NCBI GenBank assembly: GCA_938022235.1
Contig: CALIEL010000221.1
Coordinates: 1 to 11,319 of the forward strand
Source of the DNA: Oribacterium parvum
GTDB taxonomy: Bacteria > Bacillota > Clostridia > Lachnospirales > Lachnospiraceae
DNA: 11,319 bases
Direction: 5' to 3'
Positions 5,140-11,319 of this stretch are shown one piece after another; the first letter of the stretch is position 1, and each line of letters opens with the position of its first letter. The translations under genes and the position numbers were made by a program. The notes under the pieces were generated by a model that was not told the DNA's origin, searched no databases, and saw only the letters and a program-made list of their open reading frames with translations.

Positions 5140-7350
5140 ATGGCCATTACCATCGCACTTGCCGGAAACCCGAATGCCGGCAAAACCACATTGTTTAATC
5201 AGCTCACCGGTTCCAACCAGTATGTAGGAAACTGGCCCGGTGTTACTGTAGAAAAGAAAGAAGGAAAGCTTAAGGGACACAAGGATGTAGTCATCGCGGA
5301 CCTTCCCGGAATCTATTCTCTTTCTCCTTATACCCTGGAGGAAGTGGTAGCAAGAAACTACCTGATCAATAACCGTCCGGATGCTATTTTGAACATCATA
5401 GACGGAACCAACTTAGAGAGAAATCTTTATCTTTCTACCCAGTTAAAGGAGTTGGGCATCCCCGTTGTTATGGCCATCAATATGATGGATGTGGTAGAGA
5501 AGAACGGAGATGTGCTGAATCTGGAAGAGCTGGGAAAGGCTATGGGCTGTAAGGTAGTCAGCATTTCCGCTTTAAGAAACAAGGGTGTTGCGGAGGCCTC
5601 TGCCTTAGCCGTTGCGGAAGCCAATGGGAAGAACGACACTGTTGTACAGCACAAGTTCTCCGAGCAGGTGGAAGGAGCGATCAACTCCATTGAAAATCTT
5701 TTAGAGGGCAATGTACCGGAGAGCCAGAAGCGTTTCTTCGCCATCAAGCTTTTCGAAAGAGATGATAAGATTCGTAATGAAATGCCGGAGAAAGCGAAGA
5801 ACTTAGATGTGGAGAGCATTATTGCCGCTGTAGAGAAGGCGGAGGATGATGATTCCGAGAGTATCATCACCAATGAGCGATACAACTATATTCAGAGCAT
5901 TATCGATGCGGCTTATGTAAAGAGAGCCCAGAAGGGACTTACTGTTTCCGATAAGATTGACGCCATCGTAACCAACCGTTTTCTGGCAATCCCCATCTTC
6001 GCCGCAGCGATGTTCCTGGTGTACTACATTTCTATTTCTACCATTGGAACTGCAATGACCGACTGGGTAAATGACGTTTTGTTCGGCTCCGATCCCTGGT
6101 CTTTCTTCGGTCTGGTGGACGTTCCATCTATTCCGGGCATTGCTACCTCTGCACTGGAAGCTATGAATGTAAGTGAGGCTATTCAGGGACTTGTAATCGA
6201 TGGAATCATTGCCGGTATGGGTGCGGTAATCGGATTCTTACCCCAGATGCTGACCTTCTTCCTCTTCCTTGCTTTCCTGGAGGGCTGCGGATACATGGCC
6301 AGAGTTGCTTTCATCATGGATAGAATTTTCCGTAAGTTCGGTCTTTCCGGAAAGTCCTTCATCCCCATGTTGATCGGTACCGGTTGTGGTGTTCCCGGTG
6401 TTATGGGATCTCGTACCGTAGAGAATGATAGAGATCGTCGTATGACCATTATGACCACCACCTTCATTCCTTGTTCCGCTAAGCTTCCTATTATCGGACT
6501 TTTGGCAGGAGCAATGTTTGACAACTCTGCTTGGGTAGGCTGGAGTGCATATTTCTTAGGAATCTGTGCTATCGTATTCTCCGGAATCGTATTGAAGAAG
6601 ACCAAGATGTTTGCCGGAAAGCCCGCCCCCTTCGTTATGGAGCTTCCTGCATACCATATGCCAAGACCTATTGATATTTTAAAGAGTGTAGGAGAAAGAG
6701 GAATGTCCTTCGTGAAGAAGGCGGGAACCGTTATCCTTCTGGCAACCATTCTGGTATGGTTCTTATCCCGCTTTAACTTTAGCTTACAGTATCTTCCTGA
6801 GGAAGATATGGATACTTCTATCCTGGCAGCTTTTGGTAATGCCTTGGCTTGGCTTTTTGCTCCTCTTGGATGGGGCAAGTGGAAGGCTGTTGTGGCAGCT
6901 CTTACCGGACTTATCGCAAAGGAGAATGTAGTAGGAACCTTCGGTACCCTCTTCCACTATGCGGGAAGCGTAGATTTAAAAGATGACAGTACGGCAATCT
7001 GGCCACAGGTTAAGGAATACTTTGCCAGCGGCGTAGCAGGCTACAGCTTCCTTGCTTTCAACCTTCTCTGCGCACCTTGCTTTGCAGCTATCGGTGCTAT
7101 CAAGAGAGAGATGAACAACGGTAGATGGACCATCTTCGCTATTGCTTGGGAGTGCTTCCTGGCTTACTGTGTATCTTTGGTCATCTATCAGGTAGGCGGT
7201 TTGGTAACCGGTGAGGTTAGCTTTAACCCCTTCACCATCGTAGCATTTATCCTGATTCTTGCAGGACTTTGGGGCTTGTTCAGACCTTACAAGGAAGCGG
7301 CAACTCTTTCCGGTTCCGAAGAGCTGGCAGTGGAGAAGGCCATGGCATAA
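5140..7350 (+). CDS. feoB: Ferrous iron transport protein B (FeoB)
   Basis: A 736-residue inner-membrane Fe2+ importer with an N-terminal G-protein domain. Start fixed by AGGAGG (5128-5133), which overlaps the feoA stop. GTPase motifs: G1 GNPNAGKT 9-16, G2 T36 in GVTVE, G3 DLPG 54-57, G4 NMMD 114-117, G5 SISAL 141-145. A helical GDI-type linker covers about 165-275. The membrane part, about 280-720, contains two related halves with conserved GCGYMARVAF (from G382), GTGCGVPGVMGSRTVEN, TTTFIPCSAKLP, KENVVGTFGTLF and the C644-A-P-C647 motif, consistent with the metal path. Length is normal (about 700-770) with no frameshift. Codon use resembles its neighbours. It is followed by an intrinsic terminator, so it closes the operon; the Cys-rich partner often found directly after feoB is encoded separately at 7724. 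Confidence 0.98.
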   Translation: MAITIALAGNPNAGKTTLFNQLTGSNQYVGNWPGVTVEKKEGKLKGHKDVVIADLPGIYSLSPYTLEEVVARNYLINNRPDAILNIIDGTNLERNLYLSTQLKELGIPVVMAINMMDVVEKNGDVLNLEELGKAMGCKVVSISALRNKGVAEASALAVAEANGKNDTVVQHKFSEQVEGAINSIENLLEGNVPESQKRFFAIKLFERDDKIRNEMPEKAKNLDVESIIAAVEKAEDDDSESIITNERYNYIQSIIDAAYVKRAQKGLTVSDKIDAIVTNRFLAIPIFAAAMFLVYYISISTIGTAMTDWVNDVLFGSDPWSFFGLVDVPSIPGIATSALEAMNVSEAIQGLVIDGIIAGMGAVIGFLPQMLTFFLFLAFLEGCGYMARVAFIMDRIFRKFGLSGKSFIPMLIGTGCGVPGVMGSRTVENDRDRRMTIMTTTFIPCSAKLPIIGLLAGAMFDNSAWVGWSAYFLGICAIVFSGIVLKKTKMFAGKPAPFVMELPAYHMPRPIDILKSVGERGMSFVKKAGTVILLATILVWFLSRFNFSLQYLPEEDMDTSILAAFGNALAWLFAPLGWGKWKAVVAALTGLIAKENVVGTFGTLFHYAGSVDLKDDSTAIWPQVKEYFASGVAGYSFLAFNLLCAPCFAAIGAIKREMNNGRWTIFAIAWECFLAYCVSLVIYQVGGLVTGEVSFNPFTIVAFILILAGLWGLFRPYKEAATLSGSEELAVEKAMA

Positions 7351-7395
7351 AGATTTTTATGAATGTATTCCGGAAAACGGAATGAGCTTGGAAAG

Positions 7396-7422
7396 GAGCT
7401 CCTGCCTTGCAGGGCTCTTTTT
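7396..7422 (+). terminator. Intrinsic terminator of the feo operon
   Basis: GAGC-(T)-CCTGC pairs with GCAGG-GCTC around CTT, with one bulged T, and is followed by TTTTT (7418-7422). It lies about 45 bases after the feoB stop. Confidence 0.8.
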
Positions 7423-7514
7423 CATTTCTACTACTTAGAAAGTGGCAAAGCTGAAGCCTGAGACATTTTACTGTGTATTTGGCCGTTTTATACTGTCCTT
7501 TGCGATAGATAAGG

Positions 7515-7558
7515 AAAAGAGATAGTCGAAAAGAGATAGCTCAAAAAGAGATAGCTCA
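7515..7558. repeat. 15-bp tandem repeat, three copies
   Basis: AAAAGAGATAGCTCA occurs twice perfectly (7529-7543, 7544-7558), preceded by a 14-bp variant AAAAGAGATAGTCG (7515-7528). It lies in the spacer between the feo terminator and the promoter of the next gene. The rest of 7423-7630 is AT-rich with no gene. Confidence 0.85.
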
Positions 7559-7630
7559 AAAACCAAGTTTTTTTGAAGAAATCCTAAAGAATATTAATTT
7601 TTAGAATAAACCTTTGGAAAATGACGGTTT

Positions 7631-7639
7631 TGCTATAAT
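7631..7639 (+). promoter_or_regulatory. Extended -10 promoter for the FeoB-associated gene
   Basis: TGCTATAAT is a perfect extended -10 (TGN-TATAAT). No good -35 is present 16-18 bases upstream, which fits an extended -10 type. The start would be near 7646, about 78 nt before the gene. Confidence 0.55.
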
Positions 7640-7723
7640 ATAGTAAGTAAGTTCGTTTTGCGAGCGGTCTTATTCATCCGGGATAATCTAGCGGTTTATT
7701 ATTTATTAGAGAAAGGAAGAAAA

Positions 7724-7957
7724 ATGGGAAACGTTATCGTACTGGCCATTGTGGCGTTAATTGTAGTTGCCATCATTCGAGCTTTACGGAAGGAGCACCG
7801 GGAAAATGGCTCTTGTGCATATTGCAGTTATGCGAAATCCGGAAAGTGTGACCATGTAGGCCATGAAGAGTTGGATCATAAGGGACAAGAATTTCATTTG
7901 ACCAAGGAGCAACAGGCTATTATTGACCGGCATACCAGAAACCGGAAGAAGGCTTAA
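7724..7957 (+). CDS. FeoB-associated Cys-rich membrane protein
   Basis: A 77-residue protein. ATG at 7724 follows AAAGGA (7712-7717); a start at 7658 would lie almost at the promoter and lacks a site. Residues 3-21 (NVIVLAIVALIVVAIIRAL) are one transmembrane helix, then a basic stretch and the cysteines C31-x2-C34-x7-C42, followed by His-rich HVGHEELDH (44-52) and a charged tail. This matches the small FeoB-associated family, which is thought to form part of the Feo uptake system at the membrane and may bind Fe2+ through its cysteines. Members usually lie directly after feoB; here the gene is 373 bp away, beyond a terminator, with its own promoter. The tail with five histidines is longer than typical. 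Its exact role is unproven in the family. Confidence 0.8.
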   Translation: MGNVIVLAIVALIVVAIIRALRKEHRENGSCAYCSYAKSGKCDHVGHEELDHKGQEFHLTKEQQAIIDRHTRNRKKA

Positions 7958-7992
7958 ATAAAGCATAAATAGAGTATGCATCTTGCAAGCTC

Positions 7993-8042
7993 TCCTGCAT
8001 CCTGATTGATTGGGCATGCAGGATTGCAAAAAGATTTTGCAA
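7993..8042. terminator. Two adjacent perfect hairpins after the FeoB-associated gene
   Basis: TCCTGCAT (7993-8000) pairs with ATGCAGGA (8016-8023). Directly after it, TTGCAAAA (8024-8031) pairs with TTTTGCAA (8035-8042) around AGA. The second has an A-rich then T-rich stem but no T tail. They may end or attenuate transcription before the epimerase gene; evidence is structural only. Confidence 0.4.
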
Positions 8043-8066
8043 GGCAAGATTGTAGGCAGAAACATT

Positions 8067-8102
8067 GACAGAAGTAACGACAGAAGTAATGACAGAGGCA
8101 TC
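8067..8102. repeat. 12-bp tandem repeat, three copies
   Basis: GACAGAAGTAAC (8067-8078), GACAGAAGTAAT (8079-8090) and the decayed GACAGAGGCATC (8091-8102). It lies in the spacer before the epimerase gene and resembles in composition the repeat at 1331. Confidence 0.75.
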
Positions 8103-8159
8103 GGGAAAAGTCGGTGCAGGAACAGAGGGAGCTGTTCCGTTTAAAGGAGGGAAAAAGGT

Positions 8160-9038
8160 ATGATAAAGATTGAGTCCGCCCTGTTGCAGGTGGAGATTAA
8201 CCGAGAAGCGGAATTACAGTCCGTGTTTGACAAAAAACGAAACAGAGAGTGCTTATGGCAGGGAGATGCAAAGTATTGGAAAGAGCGTTCCCCGCTTCTG
8301 TTTCCCTTTATCGGACGTCTTTTTCAGAAGGCCTATTATTACAATGGGGAGAAATACCCCATGGACGTGCATGGCTTTTTACGCTCCATGCAGGCTCGTA
8401 TCGTAGATCAGGAAGAGGATTCCTGCACCTTGGAATTTCGGGATAGTGCGGAATCCAGAAAGATTTACCCCTTTTCCTTTCGTTTACAGCAAAGCTACCG
8501 GGTAAAGGACAATCGTTTGGATGTCTGCTCCAGAGTGGAGAATCTGGGCATTGAGGTAATGTATTTTGCGCTGGGAGGACATCCCGGTTTCTACCTCCCC
8601 TTTTCCAAGAAGCAGGCAATAAGTGATTACGCCATTCACTTCCCTAAGCAGGAAGCCATGATGGAAAAGGTTCGTTTTTCAAAAGACTTACTTACTTTGG
8701 AGGAGCGAGAGAATTTTGCTTTGGTAAACGGACGGCTCCCCTTGGAAACCGTTCTGTTCCGAAATGATGCAGTGGTGCTGGCGCACAGCGGAGGAGAGTT
8801 GGTGCTGGGAAGCGACGACGAACCGGTATCCCTTCGTTTTCTTTATGAGGACTATCCCTACATCGCCCTTTGGCAGCCCTATGGAGAGAAGACACCCTTC
8901 CTATGCCTAGAGCCATGGACAAGCCTCCCCGGAAGAGAAGGCGTAATGGAGGAGCTATGCTCCATGAAAGATCGTATCGCTCTGGGACCGGATGAAGCGA
9001 AGAGCTTTTGCTACAGTATCATTTTAGAGGATAAATAG
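8160..9038 (+). CDS. Aldose 1-epimerase family protein (LacX/GalM-like)
   Basis: A 292-residue cytoplasmic enzyme predicted to interconvert alpha and beta anomers of a sugar. GGAGG (8146-8150) lies 9 bases before the ATG. The beta-sandwich family signatures are present: FPFIGRL (about 49-55), the HGFLR His at H71, GGHPGF with H141, and the catalytic-base region CLEPW with E251, followed by TSLPGRE. H71, H141 and E251 fit the proton-shuttling His/His/Glu set of the galactose mutarotase fold, aligned by eye. The length is that of the short LacX/YeaD-type subgroup rather than full GalM (about 340). No sugar operon adjoins it, so the substrate is unknown. The 200-bp spacer to the previous gene holds hairpins and repeats, and a separate promoter is not obvious. 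The second palindromic array begins 2-3 bases after the stop. Confidence 0.92.
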   Translation: MIKIESALLQVEINREAELQSVFDKKRNRECLWQGDAKYWKERSPLLFPFIGRLFQKAYYYNGEKYPMDVHGFLRSMQARIVDQEEDSCTLEFRDSAESRKIYPFSFRLQQSYRVKDNRLDVCSRVENLGIEVMYFALGGHPGFYLPFSKKQAISDYAIHFPKQEAMMEKVRFSKDLLTLEERENFALVNGRLPLETVLFRNDAVVLAHSGGELVLGSDDEPVSLRFLYEDYPYIALWQPYGEKTPFLCLEPWTSLPGREGVMEELCSMKDRIALGPDEAKSFCYSIILEDK

Positions 9039-9040
9039 AG

Positions 9041-9470
9041 AAGATCGGATGCAGTATAGGGATGAAAACGGGGTGCGCTGTCGCTAACCTCGCCTTCGCA
9101 TCTGGAAGGACTGTATTCATCGAAATGGTTCGCTCCGATGTAGTATAGGTCTGTGTCCGGGGCACGCTCCCGCTAACTTCGCCTTCGTAGTGAAGAACTG
9201 TAACTATTAAAGAAGTAAGCTCCGATGCAGTATAGGTATGAAATCGAGCACGCTCCCGCTAACCTCGCCCTGCAGCGGTACTAAGCGAAAAACTACAGTA
9301 CCTTTGTTTTTCGCAAGTACCGGCGGGCTCAGATTGCTCTCTTTCATACCTATACTGCTTCTGTCGCTTCAGCTTATTGATTTCTACAGTTCTTCCCTTC
9401 GATGGCTTTCTGCAAGCCCTGATGAGCTTAGATTGTCCTCCTACATACTTATACTGCAATCGCTCTACCA
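9041..9470 (-). repeat. Palindromic repeat array 2 (inverted: one L unit, L/R centre, two R units)
   Basis: Same family as arrays 1 and 3 but in opposite orientation. On the plus strand, R units start at GATGYAGTATAGG near 9048, 9137 and 9224 (periods 89 and 87), each with GCACGCTCCCGCTAACYTCGCC and a GAAG(G)ACTGTA junction. They meet L units, read on the minus strand, near 9369 and 9462 (period about 96) with GCCCGCCGGTACTTGC-type cores and the AATCAATAAGCTGAAGCG junction. The array begins 2-3 bases after the epimerase stop, in its 3' untranslated region. Frames open across it are by-products of the repeats and lack ribosome binding sites. Confidence 0.85.
9227..9358. repeat. Central palindrome of array 2
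   Basis: GCAGTATAGGTATGAAA (9227-9243) is perfectly complementary to 9342-9358. A nested stem pairs CGGTACTAAGCGAAAAAC (9276-9293) with GTTTTTCGCAAGTACCG (9306-9322), 16-17 pairs with one bulge or mismatch, around TACAGTACCTTT. The inner stem differs from that of arrays 1 and 3. Confidence 0.85.
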
Positions 9471-9546
9471 TAGGACTTGTATAATTAGCTTATAAGATAA
9501 ATGTGAATTATAGGCTTAGGCTTATAGGACAAAACGTGTTGATGAA

Positions 9547-9597
9547 AACCGCTTTACACCCTTGTAAATCAAGGCTGTAGGGCGGTTCAATCTTTTT
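9547..9597 (+). terminator. Hairpin followed by T tract
   Basis: AACCGC/GCGGTT (9547-9552, 9582-9587), TACA/TGTA and CCTTG/CAAGG stack around a TAAAT loop, with a C-C mismatch and two U-G wobbles as RNA, then CAATCTTTTT. This is a good intrinsic terminator shape, though no gene directly upstream explains it. Confidence 0.5.
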
Positions 9598-9717
9598 AAA
9601 AACAACTTTCAGGGTGGAAAAAAATATGCTGATAATAACATAAAGGAATTGAATGGCTTCTTAGACTGCTTGTTTGCTAAAAAGCACAGACCACCATACC
9701 GAGAGAAGGAAAAATAA
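9568..9717 (+). pseudogene. Unrecognised 49-codon open fragment in the relic region
   Basis: A frame open from just after a TAA at 9565-9567 to TAA at 9715-9717, without ATG or ribosome binding site, reads like protein near its end (contains NNIKELNGFLDCLFAKKHRP). It looks like the C-terminal tail of a lost gene rather than random sequence, but I do not recognise the family. It overlaps the terminator-like hairpin at its start. The surrounding 9481-9820 stretch contains no complete gene, so this may be debris of a departed mobile element lying between two repeat arrays. Confidence 0.25.
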
Positions 9718-9821
9718 AAGCGGTCTTCCGGTGTGCTATATACACTCTGCGGAGTCGCTTTCTTTGTCTGAAATATTAAGCTAAATAACTACAGATAAAA
9801 GCATTTCAGCATTATACCTAG

Positions 9822-10403
9822 GAATCAATAAGCTGAAGCGACAGAAGCAGCATAGGTTTAAAAGAGGGGTAACTTGAGCCCGCGGTACTTGCAAGCCAGC
9901 GAAGGGAAGGACTGTAGAAATCAATCTAGTGAAGCGACAGAAGCAGTATAGGTTTGTAAGAAGAGCAATCTGAGCTCACTGATACTTGCAGAAAGCCTGC
10001 GAAGGAAAGAACTGTAGAACTTAAAAAGTCAAAGCGACAGATGTAGTATAGGCATGGAAGAGGATTTTGAGCTTGTCGCTACTTGAAAACCTGCGAAGGG
10101 AAGGACTATGGAAATTAATTGAGTGAAGCGATTGATGCATAATAGGTCTGTAAGAGAGGCAATCTGAGCCCGCCGGTACTTACTGAAAGCGAGCAAAGCG
10201 AAGCTTGAAGTTAGTACCGTTGCGAAGGCGAAGTTAGCGAGAGCGTGCCACGATTACAGACCTATTATGCATTGGAGCGTATTTCTTCAATAGTTACCGT
10301 TCATCCCTTCGTAGGGGCGAAGTTAGCGAGAGCGTGCCCCGAACACAGACCTATACTACATCGGAGCAAATCATTTTGATGAATACAGTCCTTCCCTCCG
10401 CCG
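9822..10403 (+). repeat. Palindromic repeat array 3 (three L units, L/R centre, one extra R unit)
   Basis: L units begin at AAGCGACAGAAGCAG-like motifs near 9836, 9932, 10032 and 10126 (periods 96, 100, 94), with the same junction AATCAATAAGCTGAAGCG at the left end. The fourth L passes into an inverted R half, and a second R follows 89 bp later (CATTGGAGC at 10270, CATCGGAGC at 10359). The array ends with GATGAATACAGTCCTTCC, close to the termini of arrays 1 and 2, a few bases before the stop of the minus-strand MATE gene. It is the longest of the three. Confidence 0.85.
10135..10272. repeat. Central palindrome of array 3
   Basis: ATGCATAATAGGTCTGTAA (10135-10153) is perfectly complementary to 10254-10272. 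The inner CGGTACTTACT and AGTTAGTACCG stem and the GAAAGCGAG...AAGCTTGAAG loop are nearly identical to array 1, while the outer arms differ at five positions. Confidence 0.85.
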
Positions 10404-10406
10404 GCT

Positions 10407-11319
10407 TTATTTGCTTTTCGGCTTTGCCTCCAAATGCAGCTTCATCTCTTTCCGTTCCTTCCGGTAAAAATACAGCACCACCAGGAAGGTGAAGGCTTCG
10501 GATGCGGGGAAGGAAAGCCAAACCCCCGGCATTTTCAGAAGGGAAGAAAGTAAGAAGGCAAAAAATACGATAGCAATGGTGCCTCTCAGCAAGGAGCAGA
10601 TAAAGGCGGGGCGGGGATTGTTGGTAGCGGAGAAATAGCTCACCATCAGGATGTTCAGCCCGGCCGCAAGGAAACCGATGAAATACAGCGGAATTCCCTC
10701 CTTGGCATATTGGTAGAGGATAGGATCATTTTCCCGGTTAAAAAGAGCGATGCAGAAGTCGCTTTGGAAAATGATGCTTGCCACAATCAAAACCGCCAGT
10801 ACCAAGGCACTTACGATGCCGTAGTGCAGGTAGGACTGGAGCTTATGAATATCTCGTTTTCCGTAGCTGTTACTGATTAAGGGCTGGCTTCCCTGAGCCA
10901 AACCGTTAAATACGCAGGTGCAGACAGAGGAAACATTGGCAATGACACCGTAGGCAGCAACACCGATATTTCCGCTAAGACCTAAAATCAGGCCGTTAAA
11001 GGTACTGATGGTCACGGCACTGGTCAGGTCGCCGACAAAGGCGGAAAATCCCAGCTTGCAGCAGGCACAGAGATGCTTAAAGCGCGGATTTTGCCAACGA
11101 AAGGCAATGGTATTTTTCGGACTCCGAAAATGCAGAGTGCAAACCAAGCTGGTAACCACCGGAGATAGGGCAGTAGCCAGAGCAGCACCGGTCATGCCCA
11201 AATTCATGGGGAACATGAAAATATAGTCAAATACGATATTAAAGAGGGAACCCATCAAAGAGCCGACCATGGGCATGGAGGGGTTCTTGTCATTTCTGGT
11301 GAAGGCAGTCATACTGCTG
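10407..11319 (-). CDS. MATE family efflux transporter, 3' part (start beyond window)
   Basis: About 303 residues of a multidrug and toxic compound extrusion transporter, which exports organic cations or drugs using a Na+ or H+ gradient. The frame is open to the window edge, and the first Met visible (11312) lies inside the conserved stretch SSMTAFTRNDKNPSMPMVGS, so it is not the start. Compared with the usual ~450 residues, roughly the first 140-150 are missing. Hydrophobic segments alternate to the end, with the mid-protein GMTGAALATALSP and second-half FNGLAQGSQPLISNSYGKRD motifs typical of the family. It ends in a basic tail (LEAKPKSK). Drug substrate unknown. It converges on array 3, whose R end lies 3-4 bases beyond the stop codon. 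Confidence 0.93.
   Translation of the reverse strand, partial: SSMTAFTRNDKNPSMPMVGSLMGSLFNIVFDYIFMFPMNLGMTGAALATALSPVVTSLVCTLHFRSPKNTIAFRWQNPRFKHLCACCKLGFSAFVGDLTSAVTISTFNGLILGLSGNIGVAAYGVIANVSSVCTCVFNGLAQGSQPLISNSYGKRDIHKLQSYLHYGIVSALVLAVLIVASIIFQSDFCIALFNRENDPILYQYAKEGIPLYFIGFLAAGLNILMVSYFSATNNPRPAFICSLLRGTIAIVFFAFLLSSLLKMPGVWLSFPASEAFTFLVVLYFYRKERKEMKLHLEAKPKSK

Noticed and set aside
6183..6878. Long minus-strand frames inside feoB (also 5427-5885)
   Set aside because: They are shadows of the feoB codon pattern, with no ribosome binding site or recognisable domain.
7784..8101. 105-codon minus-strand frame over the FeoB-associated gene
   Set aside because: It lies antisense to a recognised gene and across a tandem repeat, with no start signals.
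9041..9470. Integron attC-type sites, suggested by GCTAAC/GTTAGC words in R units
   Set aside because: The consensus RYYYAAC/GTTRRRY core pair is not properly placed, there are no cassettes between units and no integrase.
9238..9495. 85-codon frame on the plus strand in array 2
   Set aside because: It follows the repeat units across the central palindrome, has no ribosome binding site, and is explained by the array.

Overview
The window looks like chromosome of a Gram-positive anaerobe of the class Clostridia, most likely Lachnospiraceae. This is inferred from strong AGGAGG-type ribosome binding sites, moderate GC, and the gene families: a DtxR/MntR-type regulator, a double-FeoA Feo operon, a FeoB-associated Cys-rich protein, a LacX-type epimerase and a MATE transporter. 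A species cannot be named from the sequence alone.

Layout, left to right. Positions 1-390 hold debris: the first 26 codons of an IS66-type accessory gene (minus strand) and a start-less fragment resembling the tail of a MazE/AbrB-type antitoxin. Positions 391-775 hold the first of three related palindromic repeat arrays. Positions 776-4222 are a metal-handling unit: a promoter, a small glycine-rich membrane protein (DUF6110-like), a P1B-type heavy-metal ATPase with an unusual membrane motif (Phe-Ser-Cys where CPC is usual), a DtxR/MntR-family regulator, and two strong hairpins that close the unit. Positions 4430-7422 are a ferrous iron uptake operon: feoA, a possible 30-codon ORF, a second feoA, feoB and an intrinsic terminator. 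Its promoter carries a TTAG-N6-CTAA dyad lying between and over the -35 and -10, where a DtxR-type repressor would sit. A detached FeoB-associated Cys-rich membrane protein gene (7724-7957) has its own extended -10 promoter. It is followed by an aldose 1-epimerase-family gene (8160-9038), the second repeat array (9041-9470), a short relic region with a terminator-like hairpin (9481-9820), the third array (9822-10403), and the 3' two thirds of a MATE transporter on the minus strand, cut by the window edge.

The genes suggest a divalent-metal homeostasis locus. Feo proteins import Fe2+, the ATPase probably moves a transition metal outwards, and the DtxR/MntR-like protein probably senses Fe2+ or Mn2+ and may repress one or both operons. 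The metal specificity of the ATPase and the regulator's targets are inferences.

The most unusual content is the repeat family. Three arrays in 11 kb follow the same grammar: direct ~95-100 bp L units, then a large central palindrome, then inverted ~88 bp R units. The central palindrome arms differ between arrays, but the differences are matched on both arms of each palindrome, as if pairing is maintained.
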